A model generated the notes under the pieces. The model was not told where the DNA came from. It made no database searches and saw only the letters and a list, made by a program, of their open reading frames with translations. Made by a program: the position numbers and the translations under genes. Below, in pieces: positions 1 through 8,163 of a stretch of 48,234 bases of DNA. The stretch comes from Proteobacteria bacterium CG1_02_64_396. Lineage in GTDB: Bacteria > Pseudomonadota > MNWR01 > CG1-02-64-396. Position 1 is the stretch's first letter; every line of letters begins with the position of its first letter. The stretch is taken from contig MNWR01000092.1 of assembly GCA_001872725.1 (NCBI GenBank), forward strand, positions 1 to 48,234. Reading direction: 5' to 3'.

Positions 1-154
1 AATCGAGGCCAAATTTTCACGGTTTTGAGGATCATAGTGGTGGCTATGTGACGAAAAACCGGGGAAATTTGGACCGATTACCCGCCGGCGCACGACTGCA
101 TGGATGCAGGAGCAATTGCCGAGTAGGACGATCTCAAGTCCGACAGACTCCTAG
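1..154 (-). repeat. Dispersed repeat family 1, copy 1 (MITE-like, cut by the window edge)
   Basis: This segment matches the reverse complement of the copies at 29421-29566 and 45666-45834 almost base for base. It ends in the same terminal motif, CCGACAGACTC followed by CTAG at 151-154. The other end lies outside the window. Compared with the other copies it carries 30 extra bases at about 93-122, containing the small palindrome CTGCATGGATGCAG. Short reading frames through the repeat are not credible genes. Copy-to-copy identity is seen directly; calling it a non-autonomous transposable element is inference. Confidence 0.85.
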
Positions 155-243
155 GGGATCGGTGGTGCCGAGCAGCCACCCTTCGGGCATGTATTGGTCG
201 CCAACATGTCGGGCCTCAGCACCACTGCCGCGACAGGTATCGG

Positions 244-581
244 TCAGGCGACCACGAGGTAGGTAAACGCTGCGTTCATTCCTGACGATGTCACCTCGGC
301 CAAGGCACCCTGGGGCGTTTTGCGGATGGTGCTGGTCCTCCCCTGTGGGGTGGTGACGGTGGTGGTTAGGGTGGCGGCGTCATAGGTGGAGGTGGTGACC
401 CGACCGTTTTGATTCACGGCGCCCGTTTGGGTGAGCAGGCTCAGGGGTCGGCGGCGCTTGCCAGGGAGATCGTGTGGGTGGCCTGGGCCGCATAAGTCAG
501 CCCCGAGAGCAGAACGACGGATTGCGCCGCGGTCATCGGGGCCTGCTGGCCGAAACGGGGATCAGGGCGGGGGAGTGGCAT
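244..581 (-). pseudogene. Decayed RHS/YD-repeat protein fragment
   Basis: On the minus strand, conceptual translation gives a piece typical of RHS/YD-repeat proteins. A segment beginning DPRFGQQAP leads into SLASAADP, then, after a one-base frame change near 441-450, LSLLTQTGAVNQNGR, the YD-type TSTYDAATLTTTVTTPQGR, and STIRKTPQGALAEV, ending at a stop at 244. The DPRFG entry, the NGR turn and the STYDAAT core are family hallmarks. There is no full-length gene, the N-terminal thousands of residues and the toxin/core end are missing, and a repeat copy lies just downstream. It is a dead remnant. Confidence 0.6.
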
Positions 582-634
582 ATCAAGACCCCGTTCTCTT
601 GATATGGGGTGGTGGTTTTCGACATGAGGGGCCC

Positions 635-1228
635 CTACGGTTTGGCGGCGATGGCGTAGACGTGGTTGAGCGGGTGTTGATCCAGTTCCAGATGCAGCAC
701 TTCAAGCCCTCGCCCCCACAGAAGTTCAAGGTTTTGCCGGATCCCGATGGAGCTGTAATAAAAAGTGTCGTCGTGCCAGCGGTCGGTGTGTTCGCCGCTG
801 GCGTTGCCGAAGGTGTAGATCAAAACCCCCTGCGGGCGGAGCCAATCGCACAGTTGGGTCAGCACCCGGGGATGTAGGGCCAGGGGCAGATGGAAGAGGC
901 TGTCCCAGGCCACGATCAGATCGAATGGCTCATCGTTCTGCCAAGTGGCGATGTCGTGGTGGAAAAACCGGTGTTCGGGATGGGCCGCCCGCGCCAGATC
1001 CACCATCGCCCGCGACACGTCGACCCCCGTCACCGCAAACCCACGATCTTGCAGCAGCCGGATCACCCGCCCCCCCGCGCCGCAACCCACATCGAGCGCC
1101 TTGCCCCCCGTCGGCGCGAAACCCAGCGCCTGCTCGATCTGGGCAAGGCCGTAGTCGGAGCCGTCATGCCGGTCGCGCCACCAGTCGGCGATCTTGTCGT
1201 ACTTGGTTCCAAGAACAGTGGGATCCAT
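635..1228 (-). CDS. SAM-dependent class I methyltransferase
   Basis: Predicted 197-residue cytosolic methyltransferase. Motif I, LDVGCGAGG, is at about residues 45-53. An acidic ribose-binding residue follows in VTGVDVS, and FDLIVAWDSLFHL is the motif IV region. This is the small Methyltransf_11/25 fold used for diverse small molecules, so the substrate cannot be named. I chose the ATG at 1228 rather than the one at 1249 because GGAGGGG lies seven bases upstream. It is the last gene of a four-gene minus-strand operon, 30 bp after the acetyltransferase gene. No partner gene reveals the substrate; a role in modifying a metabolite or toxin would be guesswork. Confidence 0.85.
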   Translation of the reverse strand: MDPTVLGTKYDKIADWWRDRHDGSDYGLAQIEQALGFAPTGGKALDVGCGAGGRVIRLLQDRGFAVTGVDVSRAMVDLARAAHPEHRFFHHDIATWQNDEPFDLIVAWDSLFHLPLALHPRVLTQLCDWLRPQGVLIYTFGNASGEHTDRWHDDTFYYSSIGIRQNLELLWGRGLEVLHLELDQHPLNHVYAIAAKP

Positions 1229-1258
1229 CGCACCCCTCCATTGCCACAAACATCCGCC

Positions 1259-2131
1259 TCAAAACAGCGACGGCCCGGACGGCAGATATTGCTCCAACGC
1301 CCCGAAAGGAGCCGAGGTCATGAACTGGGCGTGGGCGACGAGCTTGAGCCCCGCCGCCATCGCCAGCGTCTGCGCCGCGCGGTTGCACCCCGGCACCGCC
1401 AGCCGCACCTCGCCCCCCGCCCCCGCCGCCTCGCGCAGCGCCAGGGCGAGCACCGCGGGGCCGTCCGCGGGGGCGCGCCAGGCCACCGGACCGACCGTCC
1501 CCAACCGGTGGCGAAAATAGCCGATTTCCTCCCCGCCGCGCACGACGGCCCGTCCCATCAGCCCCCCCTCCTCCCAAAAACGGTGATCGACCATCCGTCC
1601 GGCGCCCCGCACCTGCCGGTCGAGCGCCTGCGCGACCGACGTTTCGAGGGGGACGGTTGTGGTGTCCGACGCCGCTTCGGGGAGCGATTTTGGGATCCCC
1701 TCGAATTGCAGAATCGGGCCGCCCGGCCACATCCCCAGCTTCAGGTAGGCCGCCATGGCGCTCGGGTCGATGGAGGACCAGGTGAAAAACCGCTCGGCCC
1801 CCCGCGCCGCCCCCTCCCTGTGCACCCGGCGCAGCAGCGGCATCCCGATCCCCTCCCGCTGCCGGGCGGGCAAGACCCAAAAGGCGCTCAGGAACCACAG
1901 CCGATCCCGCACCACCGCCCCGGCGATCCCGACGATCTCCCCCTCGATTTCGGCCACCTGGAAGATCCCGGTTTCGAGCACGTGGAGGTACCCCCGCTCC
2001 ACCGCAGCGCGGGGGGGGATCGGGGTGGCGACGCCGTGGCGGTCGAACATGTCGGCCACCGCCTCCAGGAAAACCCCAGCCAGGGCGGGGATATCCTCGG
2101 GACGGGCATCCCGATAACCGATTGCGCTCAT
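1259..2131 (-). CDS. GNAT-family N-acetyltransferase
   Basis: 290-residue protein. The N-terminal half is a clear GNAT domain: YRDARPEDIPALAGVFLEAV opens it, and the acetyl-CoA pyrophosphate loop QREGIG is at residues 91-96 after the beta-4 strand LWFLSAFWVLP. The C-terminal half (about 150-290) looks like a second, degenerate GNAT-like lobe with ALALREAAGAGGEVRLAVPG and AAQTLAMAAGLKLV, as in two-domain acetyltransferases. The substrate is unknown. Its ATG overlaps the stop of the upstream NHL gene as ATGA, and GAGGAAAA provides a ribosome-binding site. It therefore appears translationally coupled in the operon 4666-635. Confidence 0.85.
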   Translation of the reverse strand: MSAIGYRDARPEDIPALAGVFLEAVADMFDRHGVATPIPPRAAVERGYLHVLETGIFQVAEIEGEIVGIAGAVVRDRLWFLSAFWVLPARQREGIGMPLLRRVHREGAARGAERFFTWSSIDPSAMAAYLKLGMWPGGPILQFEGIPKSLPEAASDTTTVPLETSVAQALDRQVRGAGRMVDHRFWEEGGLMGRAVVRGGEEIGYFRHRLGTVGPVAWRAPADGPAVLALALREAAGAGGEVRLAVPGCNRAAQTLAMAAGLKLVAHAQFMTSAPFGALEQYLPSGPSLF

Positions 2132-2309
2132 TGGATTTTCCTCACGGTGTGGTTGCCGTAGTCGCTCACAAAAAGGGCGCCGCCCAGACTCACCACCCCC
2201 GACGGATCGGTGAAGCGGGCCGCAGCGCCGCCCCCGTCGCTGGATCCCGCCATCCCCGCCGAACCGGCCAGGGTGGCGACCGCTCCGGTCACCGGATCGA
2301 CGGTTCGGA
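2128..2309 (-). pseudogene. Out-of-frame 3' end of the NHL-repeat lipoprotein gene
   Basis: Downstream of the premature stop at 2310, a different frame continues the same repeat pattern: NRLIRTVDPVTG, AVATLAGSAGMAGSSDGGG, AARFTDPSGVV and LFVSDYGNHTVRKIQ, then a stop. Restoring one missing base near 2310-2323 aligns the sixth repeat perfectly with the 55-residue period. It makes the whole gene (4046-2128) 639 codons, ending in an ATGA overlap with the acetyltransferase gene. The original gene clearly ended here. Whether the deletion is real or a sequencing error cannot be told from the sequence. Confidence 0.75.
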
Positions 2310-4046
2310 TCAACCGGTTGAGCGGTCGGTCACGTACAGGGTCGATCCGTCGCCGGCGATCCCCTGCGGATTGGCAAACCTGGCGGCGGCGCCGATCCCG
2401 TCGCTGGCCCCCCCCTGACCCGTCGTTCCGGCCAGGGTGGTCACCGTTTGGGGGGTAATCAGAATCTGGCGGATCGTGTTGTTGCCGCTGTCGGCCACGA
2501 ACAACGAGGCGCCGTCGCAGGCGATGCCGTAGGGGCCGTTGAAGGTCGCAGCCGTGCCGACGCCGTCGTCGCTCCCCCACACCCCCGCGCTCCCCGCCAG
2601 GGTGGTGACCGCGCCGGTGATCGGGTCGATGCGGCGGATGGTGCTGTTGCCGTAATCGCTGACGTACAGGTCGATCCCGTCGGTCGTGATGCCGTAGGGG
2701 TTGTTGAAGCGGGCCGCCGCGCCGACCCCGTCGCCCGATCCCGACAATCCCGCCGTGCCCGCTAGGGTGGTCACCCGGGTCGTGGCCAGATCGATCTTGC
2801 GAATGGTGTGGTTGGCGTAGTCGGCCACATACAGGCTGGCTCCGTCGCAGACGATGCCACTGGGACCGTTGAAACTCGCCGCTGCCCCGATGCCATCCGC
2901 GCCGCCCCAGGTGCCAGGGCTCCCTGCCAGGGTGGTCACCATGCCGTTGGCGGGATCGATTCTGCGAATGGTGCTGTTGCCGAAATCGGCCACATACAGG
3001 TAGGTGCCGTTGCCGGTCAGACTGTAGGGGCCGTTGAACTGAGCCAGGGGACCGGCATTGTCGACCGCGCCGCCGATTCCGGCGGTTCCAGCCACGGTGG
3101 TCACCGCCCCGGCAAGGCTCAGGGAGGCCCCGATGATACCGCCCCCCACCAGCCCGGTACGCACCACCCGCGCCCGGATTTCGAGGGGAACTCCACCCAA
3201 GGGGGGGGCGGCGGCGAAGTTGTAGGCGGCCACGACGAGGGCATTCACCCCGGCCGGATCGAGCGGCGGCAGGGGAACGGTCGTCCCTGTACCGGTAGAC
3301 ACCGCAATTGCACCACCGCTCGCGCCGATCCCGTCGAGTTTGCCATCGGCCAGATCGTCGCTCAGAGCGACGTTCACCGCGAAGGGATCGGCGCCACCGA
3401 GCCCCGCCACCGTCAAGGCCGGGTCCCGACCGAGCAGCGCCAGCCCCCCGAGTAGGGCGGCATATTGTTTCTGAGCCGCGCTCGACCCGGCAGGCAAGTT
3501 CAGGGGATCGACCGGCTCCGTGGCAAAGGGGTCGATGCCGAAGCGGTTGCGGGTTTCGATCCGCGCCCGCGCCGCAGCGGTCGTGATCGCCATCCCCCCC
3601 GCGGCCAGACTGCGTGCTCTCAGATCGGCGGCGTGGGTCAAGGGAGTGACCGCCACCGTCAGGATAGCGTCGGCGCCGGGCAGGGTTTCGATCAAGCCGC
3701 GCAGCTCCCCACCCATGGCGACGCTGGCTCCAGTGGCCGGATCGACGTAATTCCCCCCGCTGGCGACCACCTCCAGCGGCAGGCTTGCCCCGGCGGGAAT
3801 CCGCCCCACCCAGCTGCCGGAGCCGTTCGTTGCAAAGGGGCCGGCCACCGCCGCCCCCCGCGCCCCTCCGGTCTTCAAGGTGTACACGGTGACTGTCGCC
3901 CCGCCAACTGGGGTCACGACGACCGTTCCCTGGATGGTGACGGTGGGAACCGGCTTGGTGGACGAGGAGGCGACGAAGCAACCGCTCAAGGCAATGCAGA
4001 CAGCGCTCCCGAACAAGAGCGATTTTATGGGAATCGAGGTATTCAT
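2310..4046 (-). CDS. NHL-repeat lipoprotein (frameshifted, C-terminally truncated as read)
   Basis: The signal peptide MNTSIPIKSLLFGSAVCIAL ends in the lipobox LSGC, so this is a probable outer-membrane or periplasmic lipoprotein. Residues 30-320 are a Ser/Thr/Gly-rich region with beta-sandwich character (TVTIQGTVVVTPVGGATVTV). A beta-propeller part follows, with 55-residue NHL repeats of the type DGVGAAARFNNPYGI...LYVSDYGNSTIRRIDP. Five repeats lie in this frame; the sixth lies beyond a one-base frameshift (2128-2309). The start at 4046 (second of two ATGs) sits seven bases after AAGGAG. It follows the 199-residue lipoprotein gene by 20 bp. NHL propellers bind proteins or act as lyases or sensors; no specific ligand can be named. 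Confidence 0.8.
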   Translation of the reverse strand: MNTSIPIKSLLFGSAVCIALSGCFVASSSTKPVPTVTIQGTVVVTPVGGATVTVYTLKTGGARGAAVAGPFATNGSGSWVGRIPAGASLPLEVVASGGNYVDPATGASVAMGGELRGLIETLPGADAILTVAVTPLTHAADLRARSLAAGGMAITTAAARARIETRNRFGIDPFATEPVDPLNLPAGSSAAQKQYAALLGGLALLGRDPALTVAGLGGADPFAVNVALSDDLADGKLDGIGASGGAIAVSTGTGTTVPLPPLDPAGVNALVVAAYNFAAAPPLGGVPLEIRARVVRTGLVGGGIIGASLSLAGAVTTVAGTAGIGGAVDNAGPLAQFNGPYSLTGNGTYLYVADFGNSTIRRIDPANGMVTTLAGSPGTWGGADGIGAAASFNGPSGIVCDGASLYVADYANHTIRKIDLATTRVTTLAGTAGLSGSGDGVGAAARFNNPYGITTDGIDLYVSDYGNSTIRRIDPITGAVTTLAGSAGVWGSDDGVGTAATFNGPYGIACDGASLFVADSGNNTIRQILITPQTVTTLAGTTGQGGASDGIGAAARFANPQGIAGDGSTLYVTDRSTG

Positions 4047-4066
4047 CATCGGTCTCCTTGCTGGCA

Positions 4067-4666
4067 TCACTGGGCTGTGAAGTCCCAGGTAGCGGTCAGG
4101 TCACGCCCCAGACAGCTCCAGGTCCCGGTCAGACGGGCGGCATCGGTGTGGTGGACCAACCCACTGCCGCCGGTGGAGCAGGCGGCTGTCCCCACCATGA
4201 AGAGCAGCCCCGAAGCGGGGTATGGGGTTGCCACACCACCGCAGGTCAGGTTGATGACGGCGGTCGGATCGACCTTGAGGGTGAAGTTGTGAGACAGGGT
4301 GTAGGGGGCGGTGGCCTGGCCGTTGAAAGCGGTCAACAGCGAATCGGGGTTGAGTGCGTCGCCGCTCGAAATGGCAAGCGAAAAGGTCGCCGGGGTGCAG
4401 CCGGGAACGGTCAGGGTGCCATCCAGAGTGCCGCTGCCCAGATAGCCGCCGTAGTCGATTTGGCTGTCGTACAGGCTCCAGTTCAAAGTGGCGACCGCGT
4501 CGAGATCGGAACGGAGCAGATGGACACTTCCGACATAGGTCACCGGGGTGGTGGCGGTGCTGCCGCTCCCCCCCGAAGGGTTGGCGACGGTCGTGTCGCC
4601 GCCGTTGCAGCCGGGCAGCAGCGCGACTGCCAAACCGGCAATCAGAAGGATGGGATCGATTTTCAT
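4067..4666 (-). CDS. Small secreted lipoprotein of unknown function
   Basis: 199 residues, first gene of the minus-strand operon. The signal peptide MKIDPILLIAGLAVALLPGC ends in a clear lipobox (LLPGC). The mature part starts with a Gly/Ser/Thr linker and continues as a beta-rich domain with four or five cysteines (VPGCTP, LTCGG, AACSTGG, WSCLG), consistent with disulfides in the periplasm. AAGGAG stands seven bases before the ATG. I recognise no family. It shares promoter and probably cellular location with the NHL-repeat lipoprotein that follows, so the two may work together at the envelope; that is inference. Confidence 0.8.
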   Translation of the reverse strand: MKIDPILLIAGLAVALLPGCNGGDTTVANPSGGSGSTATTPVTYVGSVHLLRSDLDAVATLNWSLYDSQIDYGGYLGSGTLDGTLTVPGCTPATFSLAISSGDALNPDSLLTAFNGQATAPYTLSHNFTLKVDPTAVINLTCGGVATPYPASGLLFMVGTAACSTGGSGLVHHTDAARLTGTWSCLGRDLTATWDFTAQ

Positions 4667-4712
4667 GGCGGCTCCTTGGGCAGGCTCCTAGAACGGGGGT
4701 AAGAGGTTGACT

Positions 4713-4726
4713 CGCAAAGGTTTGCG
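4713..4726. promoter_or_regulatory. Palindrome in the regulator/lipoprotein intergenic region, site 1
   Basis: CGCAAAGGTTTGCG is a perfect six-base inverted repeat around GG. It lies in the 193 bp between the divergent lipoprotein operon and the LuxR/MalT-type regulator. Placement suggests an operator; no protein has been assigned. Confidence 0.35.
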
Positions 4727-4808
4727 ACGGGGCGCAGTCTCGACACCCTCCACCGCAACCACATCGCCCAAAAGAGCCATTGCCCCCCTCGAAAAGAGCC
4801 ATCACCCT

Positions 4809-4824
4809 TGCGTTTGTGAACGCA
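4809..4824. promoter_or_regulatory. Palindrome in the regulator/lipoprotein intergenic region, site 2
   Basis: TGCGTTTGTGAACGCA has perfect six-base arms (TGCGTT and AACGCA) around TGTG, 36 bp before the chosen start of the regulator. Its half-site resembles site 1 (4713-4726) in containing GCGTT/GCAAA-like bases, but the two are not identical. Autoregulation is a guess. Confidence 0.3.
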
Positions 4825-4859
4825 GTCACGCCATCCATCTCCTCCCCAGCGGTTGCCCC

Positions 4860-7499
4860 ATGACCTTCGATCCCGCCACCCCTTTTTTGCGCGCCAAGAC
4901 CCAACCTCCACGACTACGCACCGAGTTGATCCCCCGTCCTGCGCTGGAGGCACGGCTGGCCTCCGCAGTGGGGGCCACACGGCTGGTGCTGGTCTGCGCC
5001 CCGGCGGGCTACGGCAAGACCAGCCTGCTCAGTCGGGTGTTGACCGAGGGGCGGGAGGGGACGGTGCGGGGGTGGCTGTCGCTCGACGCCGAGGACGACC
5101 TGCCGAGGGTGTTGCTGGCGCTGGTCGAGGCGCTCGATCCCTTCGATCTGCCCTGGCGCATCGCCCCCGAGGCGCTGGCCCAAATGGCGGGGCGGGAGGA
5201 CGGCGGGGCGCAGCGGGCCGCCGAGGTGGTGCTCGATGCCCTGGCGGGGTGCGAAGCGACCGCTGGGGTGGTGGTGTTCGAAGAGCTCCACCGCGTCGTC
5301 CATCCCCCCTTGTTTACCTGGCTGGAGCGGATGGTCGAGCGGCTCCCCCCCGGCTGGAGTTTCGTGCTCGCCACCCGTGTCGATCCCCCTCTCCCCCTGG
5401 CCCGTCTACGGGCTCAAGAGGAGCTCACCGAATTCCGGGACGAGGATCTGCGGTTTTCGAAACAGGAGGCGCTGGCCCTGGGGCAGCGGATCGGTAGCGA
5501 CAATCCGGCCTTGATCGAACCGCTTTGGCAACGCACCGGGGGGTGGCCCGCCGGGCTGCGGCTGGCGCTGCAAACCGGTGATCTGGCCCATGCATCCTGG
5601 GCCACCGACCGCCACGCCTTCGACTACCTCGCCAGCGAGGTACTCGATCAAATGCCGACCGAATTGCGGATCTTCCTGCTGCGTTGTTCGGTATTGCCCG
5701 AACTGACCGCCGAGCGTTGCCAGGCGGTGAGCGGCGATCCCGAGGTGGCGGCCCGGCTCGATGAAATCGAACGGCGCCGCCTCTTCGTCGCGGTACTGGA
5801 GGGGGAGGAGCGGACCCTGCGGTTGCACGACCTCTTCCGCGATTTTTTGCAGATGCAACTGCGCCGCTGGCGGGGCGAGGAGCTGCCCGAGCTGCTGCGC
5901 CGGGCCGCCAACTGCGAGCGCGATCCGGCCCGCCGGGTCGATTGGTGGCTTCAGGCTGGCGACCTGACCGCCGCCCAACAATCGCTGGCCGAGGCGGCCC
6001 CGCTGCTGCTGCTGGCGGGGGACGATGGCCGGTTGCTTCGGTTGGTCGAGACTTTTCCCCCCGAGATCCGCAACAGCTCCCCAGTGCTGGCCTTCGTTCG
6101 GGGGATGTGGGCTTGGCCCCGTTTCAAATGGCACACGATGATCGATGCGATGGGGCAGGCGACGCAGGGGTTCTCGGCGCTGGGGATGGAGGAGCGGGCG
6201 CAACAGACCCGGGTTTTCGGCGCCCTGGGGGCCATCGCCGTCGGTCGGATCGAGCAGGCACAGGCACTGGAGCAAGAGGTCTTACAGGGACCGAGTTTCC
6301 CCGAGTTGGAGGTCATGAGCGCCCTGATGGCCTATTGGCTCGAAGGGTTGCGCGGCCCCGCCGAGGGGCCCGCCCGGCAATTGGAGCGGATGATCGACGG
6401 ACTGATTCGGCTCCCTAGCCCTCAGCTTTGGCTGCGCTGCACCCCCCACTCCATCTTCATGGGCCGCCCCGGCGTCGCCTCGGCGATGGAGCGATTTGCC
6501 CGGCAGGCGGCGCTGCTGGCGGGGGAGGAGCACCCCCAATTGGCGGCGACCGCCCGCACCCTGATGGTGTGGGTTCTCTTTTGGCGGGGACGGGTCACCG
6601 AGGCGCAGCAAGCGATGCGGGCGTGTCTGAGCGACGAGCGCTGGTTTGGCCAGACGGCGCAAATGCGCATCGCCCGGGCCTCGTTCGAGTGCATCCTGCA
6701 ACTGCTGCGGGGCAGCCACGAGGGGTGCCTTCAGGCGGGGATTGCTCTGGTGGCCGAGGTCGACCGAGACGAGCAGCGCAGCAAAACCGGACGGGGGGTC
6801 TACCTCTTTCAAGCGGGGAGAATCTCAGCCGCCGTCGGCGACTGGGATACGGTACGGCTTCGCCTCGACGACCTGGCGATCACCCCCACCGACACCGAGT
6901 GGCCCTACATGGCGGTGGCCCGCCCCAATCTATTGGCCCGGTTGGCGCTGCACGAGGGGGATTTTGAACGGGTGGTCGCCCTGCTCGAACCGGTGCTGGA
7001 TTCCTCAGCCGCCCACGATCTGTTTTCGTGCGACGAAATGGTGCGGGCGACCCTGGCGGCGGCGCAGGTGGGTTTGGGGCGGATGGCTCAAGGCTGGAAC
7101 AGCCTTGCCCCAGCGATTGCGGCGGCGCGTAGAAGCGGCGAAATCATGGGGTTGCTCATGGTGGGGAGCGAACTGCTCGAAACCCTAGCCCGGACCGACT
7201 GGGGGGCGGTCGCCCCCGAGGCCGACCGCATCTGGCTTTCGACCCTACTCAAACAAAGCCGGGCACTGCGCCAAGCCGAACCCGAAGCGCGCCCCCTCAC
7301 CGACCTGGAGGCGCTTTCCCCCAGGGAGCAAGAGGTGCTGGCCCTGATCGCCGCAGGCAGCAGCAACAAACAGATCGCCCGCGACCTGGCCCTTTCGACC
7401 CATACGGTCAAGCGGCATGTCGCCAACATCCTCGACAAACTCGACCTTGCCACCCGAGGACAGGCCGCCGCATGGTGGCACAGCCATCATCCCGCCTGA
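4860..7499 (+). CDS. MalT-like ATP-dependent LuxR-family transcriptional regulator
   Basis: An 879-residue LAL-type (large ATP-binding LuxR) regulator. The N-terminal STAND ATPase has Walker A APAGYGKTS at residues 48-55 and a Walker B-like VVVFEELH, where MalT-type proteins usually have two aspartates. A long helical TPR-like sensor region fills residues 350-800. The C-terminus is a LuxR helix-turn-helix, LSPREQEVLALIAAGSSNKQ through THTVKRHVANILDKL. MalT relatives multimerise on binding ATP and an inducer. I chose the ATG at 4860 because conserved sequence (LRAKTQPPRLRTELIPRP) begins just after it; an in-frame ATG at 4707 adds unconserved sequence. It is divergent from the lipoprotein operon, its most obvious candidate target. 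Confidence 0.88.
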   Translation: MTFDPATPFLRAKTQPPRLRTELIPRPALEARLASAVGATRLVLVCAPAGYGKTSLLSRVLTEGREGTVRGWLSLDAEDDLPRVLLALVEALDPFDLPWRIAPEALAQMAGREDGGAQRAAEVVLDALAGCEATAGVVVFEELHRVVHPPLFTWLERMVERLPPGWSFVLATRVDPPLPLARLRAQEELTEFRDEDLRFSKQEALALGQRIGSDNPALIEPLWQRTGGWPAGLRLALQTGDLAHASWATDRHAFDYLASEVLDQMPTELRIFLLRCSVLPELTAERCQAVSGDPEVAARLDEIERRRLFVAVLEGEERTLRLHDLFRDFLQMQLRRWRGEELPELLRRAANCERDPARRVDWWLQAGDLTAAQQSLAEAAPLLLLAGDDGRLLRLVETFPPEIRNSSPVLAFVRGMWAWPRFKWHTMIDAMGQATQGFSALGMEERAQQTRVFGALGAIAVGRIEQAQALEQEVLQGPSFPELEVMSALMAYWLEGLRGPAEGPARQLERMIDGLIRLPSPQLWLRCTPHSIFMGRPGVASAMERFARQAALLAGEEHPQLAATARTLMVWVLFWRGRVTEAQQAMRACLSDERWFGQTAQMRIARASFECILQLLRGSHEGCLQAGIALVAEVDRDEQRSKTGRGVYLFQAGRISAAVGDWDTVRLRLDDLAITPTDTEWPYMAVARPNLLARLALHEGDFERVVALLEPVLDSSAAHDLFSCDEMVRATLAAAQVGLGRMAQGWNSLAPAIAAARRSGEIMGLLMVGSELLETLARTDWGAVAPEADRIWLSTLLKQSRALRQAEPEARPLTDLEALSPREQEVLALIAAGSSNKQIARDLALSTHTVKRHVANILDKLDLATRGQAAAWWHSHHPA

Positions 7500-7514
7500 T
7501 CGGATCGTCCATGC

Positions 7515-7790
7515 CCCCTCGGCGCACCGCCTCAAAAAGTGGTCCCAAGAAAGCTGGTGCGGGTCGGCCCAAGGGCGGATGGAGGTGGTAATGCGCGACG
7601 GCACCCGCTGCGACTGCCTGACCGCGACCCACGCTGTCGAGATCGATTACGCCAAGAAGTGGGCCGAGGTGATCGGGCAGGCGTTGCACTACGGGGCGCT
7701 GACCGGCAAAGAGGCGGGGATCCTGCTGATCGTGCTCAAACCGGAGGAGGAGAAATACGTGCGCGGATCAAACACGACCGATGGGGATCA
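7515..7790 (+). pseudogene. Truncated conserved hypothetical protein remnant
   Basis: The reading AHRLKKWSQESWCGSAQGR, MEVVMRDGTRCDCLTATHAV, EIDYAKKWAEVIGQALHYG and TGKEAGILLIVLKPEEEKY resembles a widespread small conserved family of unknown function. Family members have a tryptophan-rich start, a DGTRxDCLT core and a KWAEAxGQAL helix. Here no start codon or signal peptide precedes the domain. The end runs out of frame into unrelated sequence around 7755-7790, just before repeat family 2. It is read as a relic; assignment to the family is from memory of the pattern. Confidence 0.5.
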
Positions 7791-7833
7791 GGACCGATGG
7801 GGTCTACCATCGGATTTTCCAGCAAAGTCGGAC

Positions 7834-8163
7834 TTGGGGTTCGGCCACGGGGTGGCCTCCTACGCGCAATGGTTCCTGCGTCGGTCCAGGCCTGACCTGC
7901 CCCCCCCATCCCGGCGTCATCCCCGCGCAGGCGGGGATCCAACGGTCGCGGGGGCGACAGCGCTGGGTGGGATGGGGTCGCTGCGGGGGCGAGGCTGCCC
8001 CGGTGAGCCCACCGTGCATTCGGGCTCCGAGTTCGGGCTCCGAACGGGACGCAATCGCGCCGAGGGCGGCGCTCCTACCACGCCGTCTCATGGCGCCTAT
8101 TGTTGGTTTTTGCGAAGCGGCGCTGAAAAAGGCAGGAGACCTTTATTCAGCGTTTCTCTAAGA
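7834..8163 (-). repeat. Dispersed repeat family 2, copy A (REP/BIME-like composite)
   Basis: From 7834 to 8163 this matches the reverse complement of much of 42554-42928. Shared blocks include CTTGGGGTTCGGCCACGGGG, TGCGTCGGTCCAGGCCTGA, the GCAGGCGGGGATCC palindrome, GGGGGCGACAGCGCTGGGTG, the REP-like core CGCCGAGGGCGGCGCTCCTA, GGTTTTTGCGAAGCG, and the terminal CCTTTATTCAGCGTTTCTCT. Its left end lacks the terminal inverted repeat, so this copy looks truncated. It fills most of the space between the gene remnant at 7515 and the cyclotransferase-like gene. Confidence 0.75.

Noticed and set aside
48-266. Short frame running through repeat copy 1
   Set aside because: The same peptide (NLDRLPAGA, QVRQTPR) appears in every family 1 copy, so it reflects the repeat, not a gene.
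890-2161. Long plus-strand open frame of 423 codons opposite the acetyltransferase and methyltransferase genes
   Set aside because: Its translation is Arg/Pro/His-rich and has no recognisable domain. It is the antisense shadow of two well-supported minus-strand genes in GC-rich DNA.
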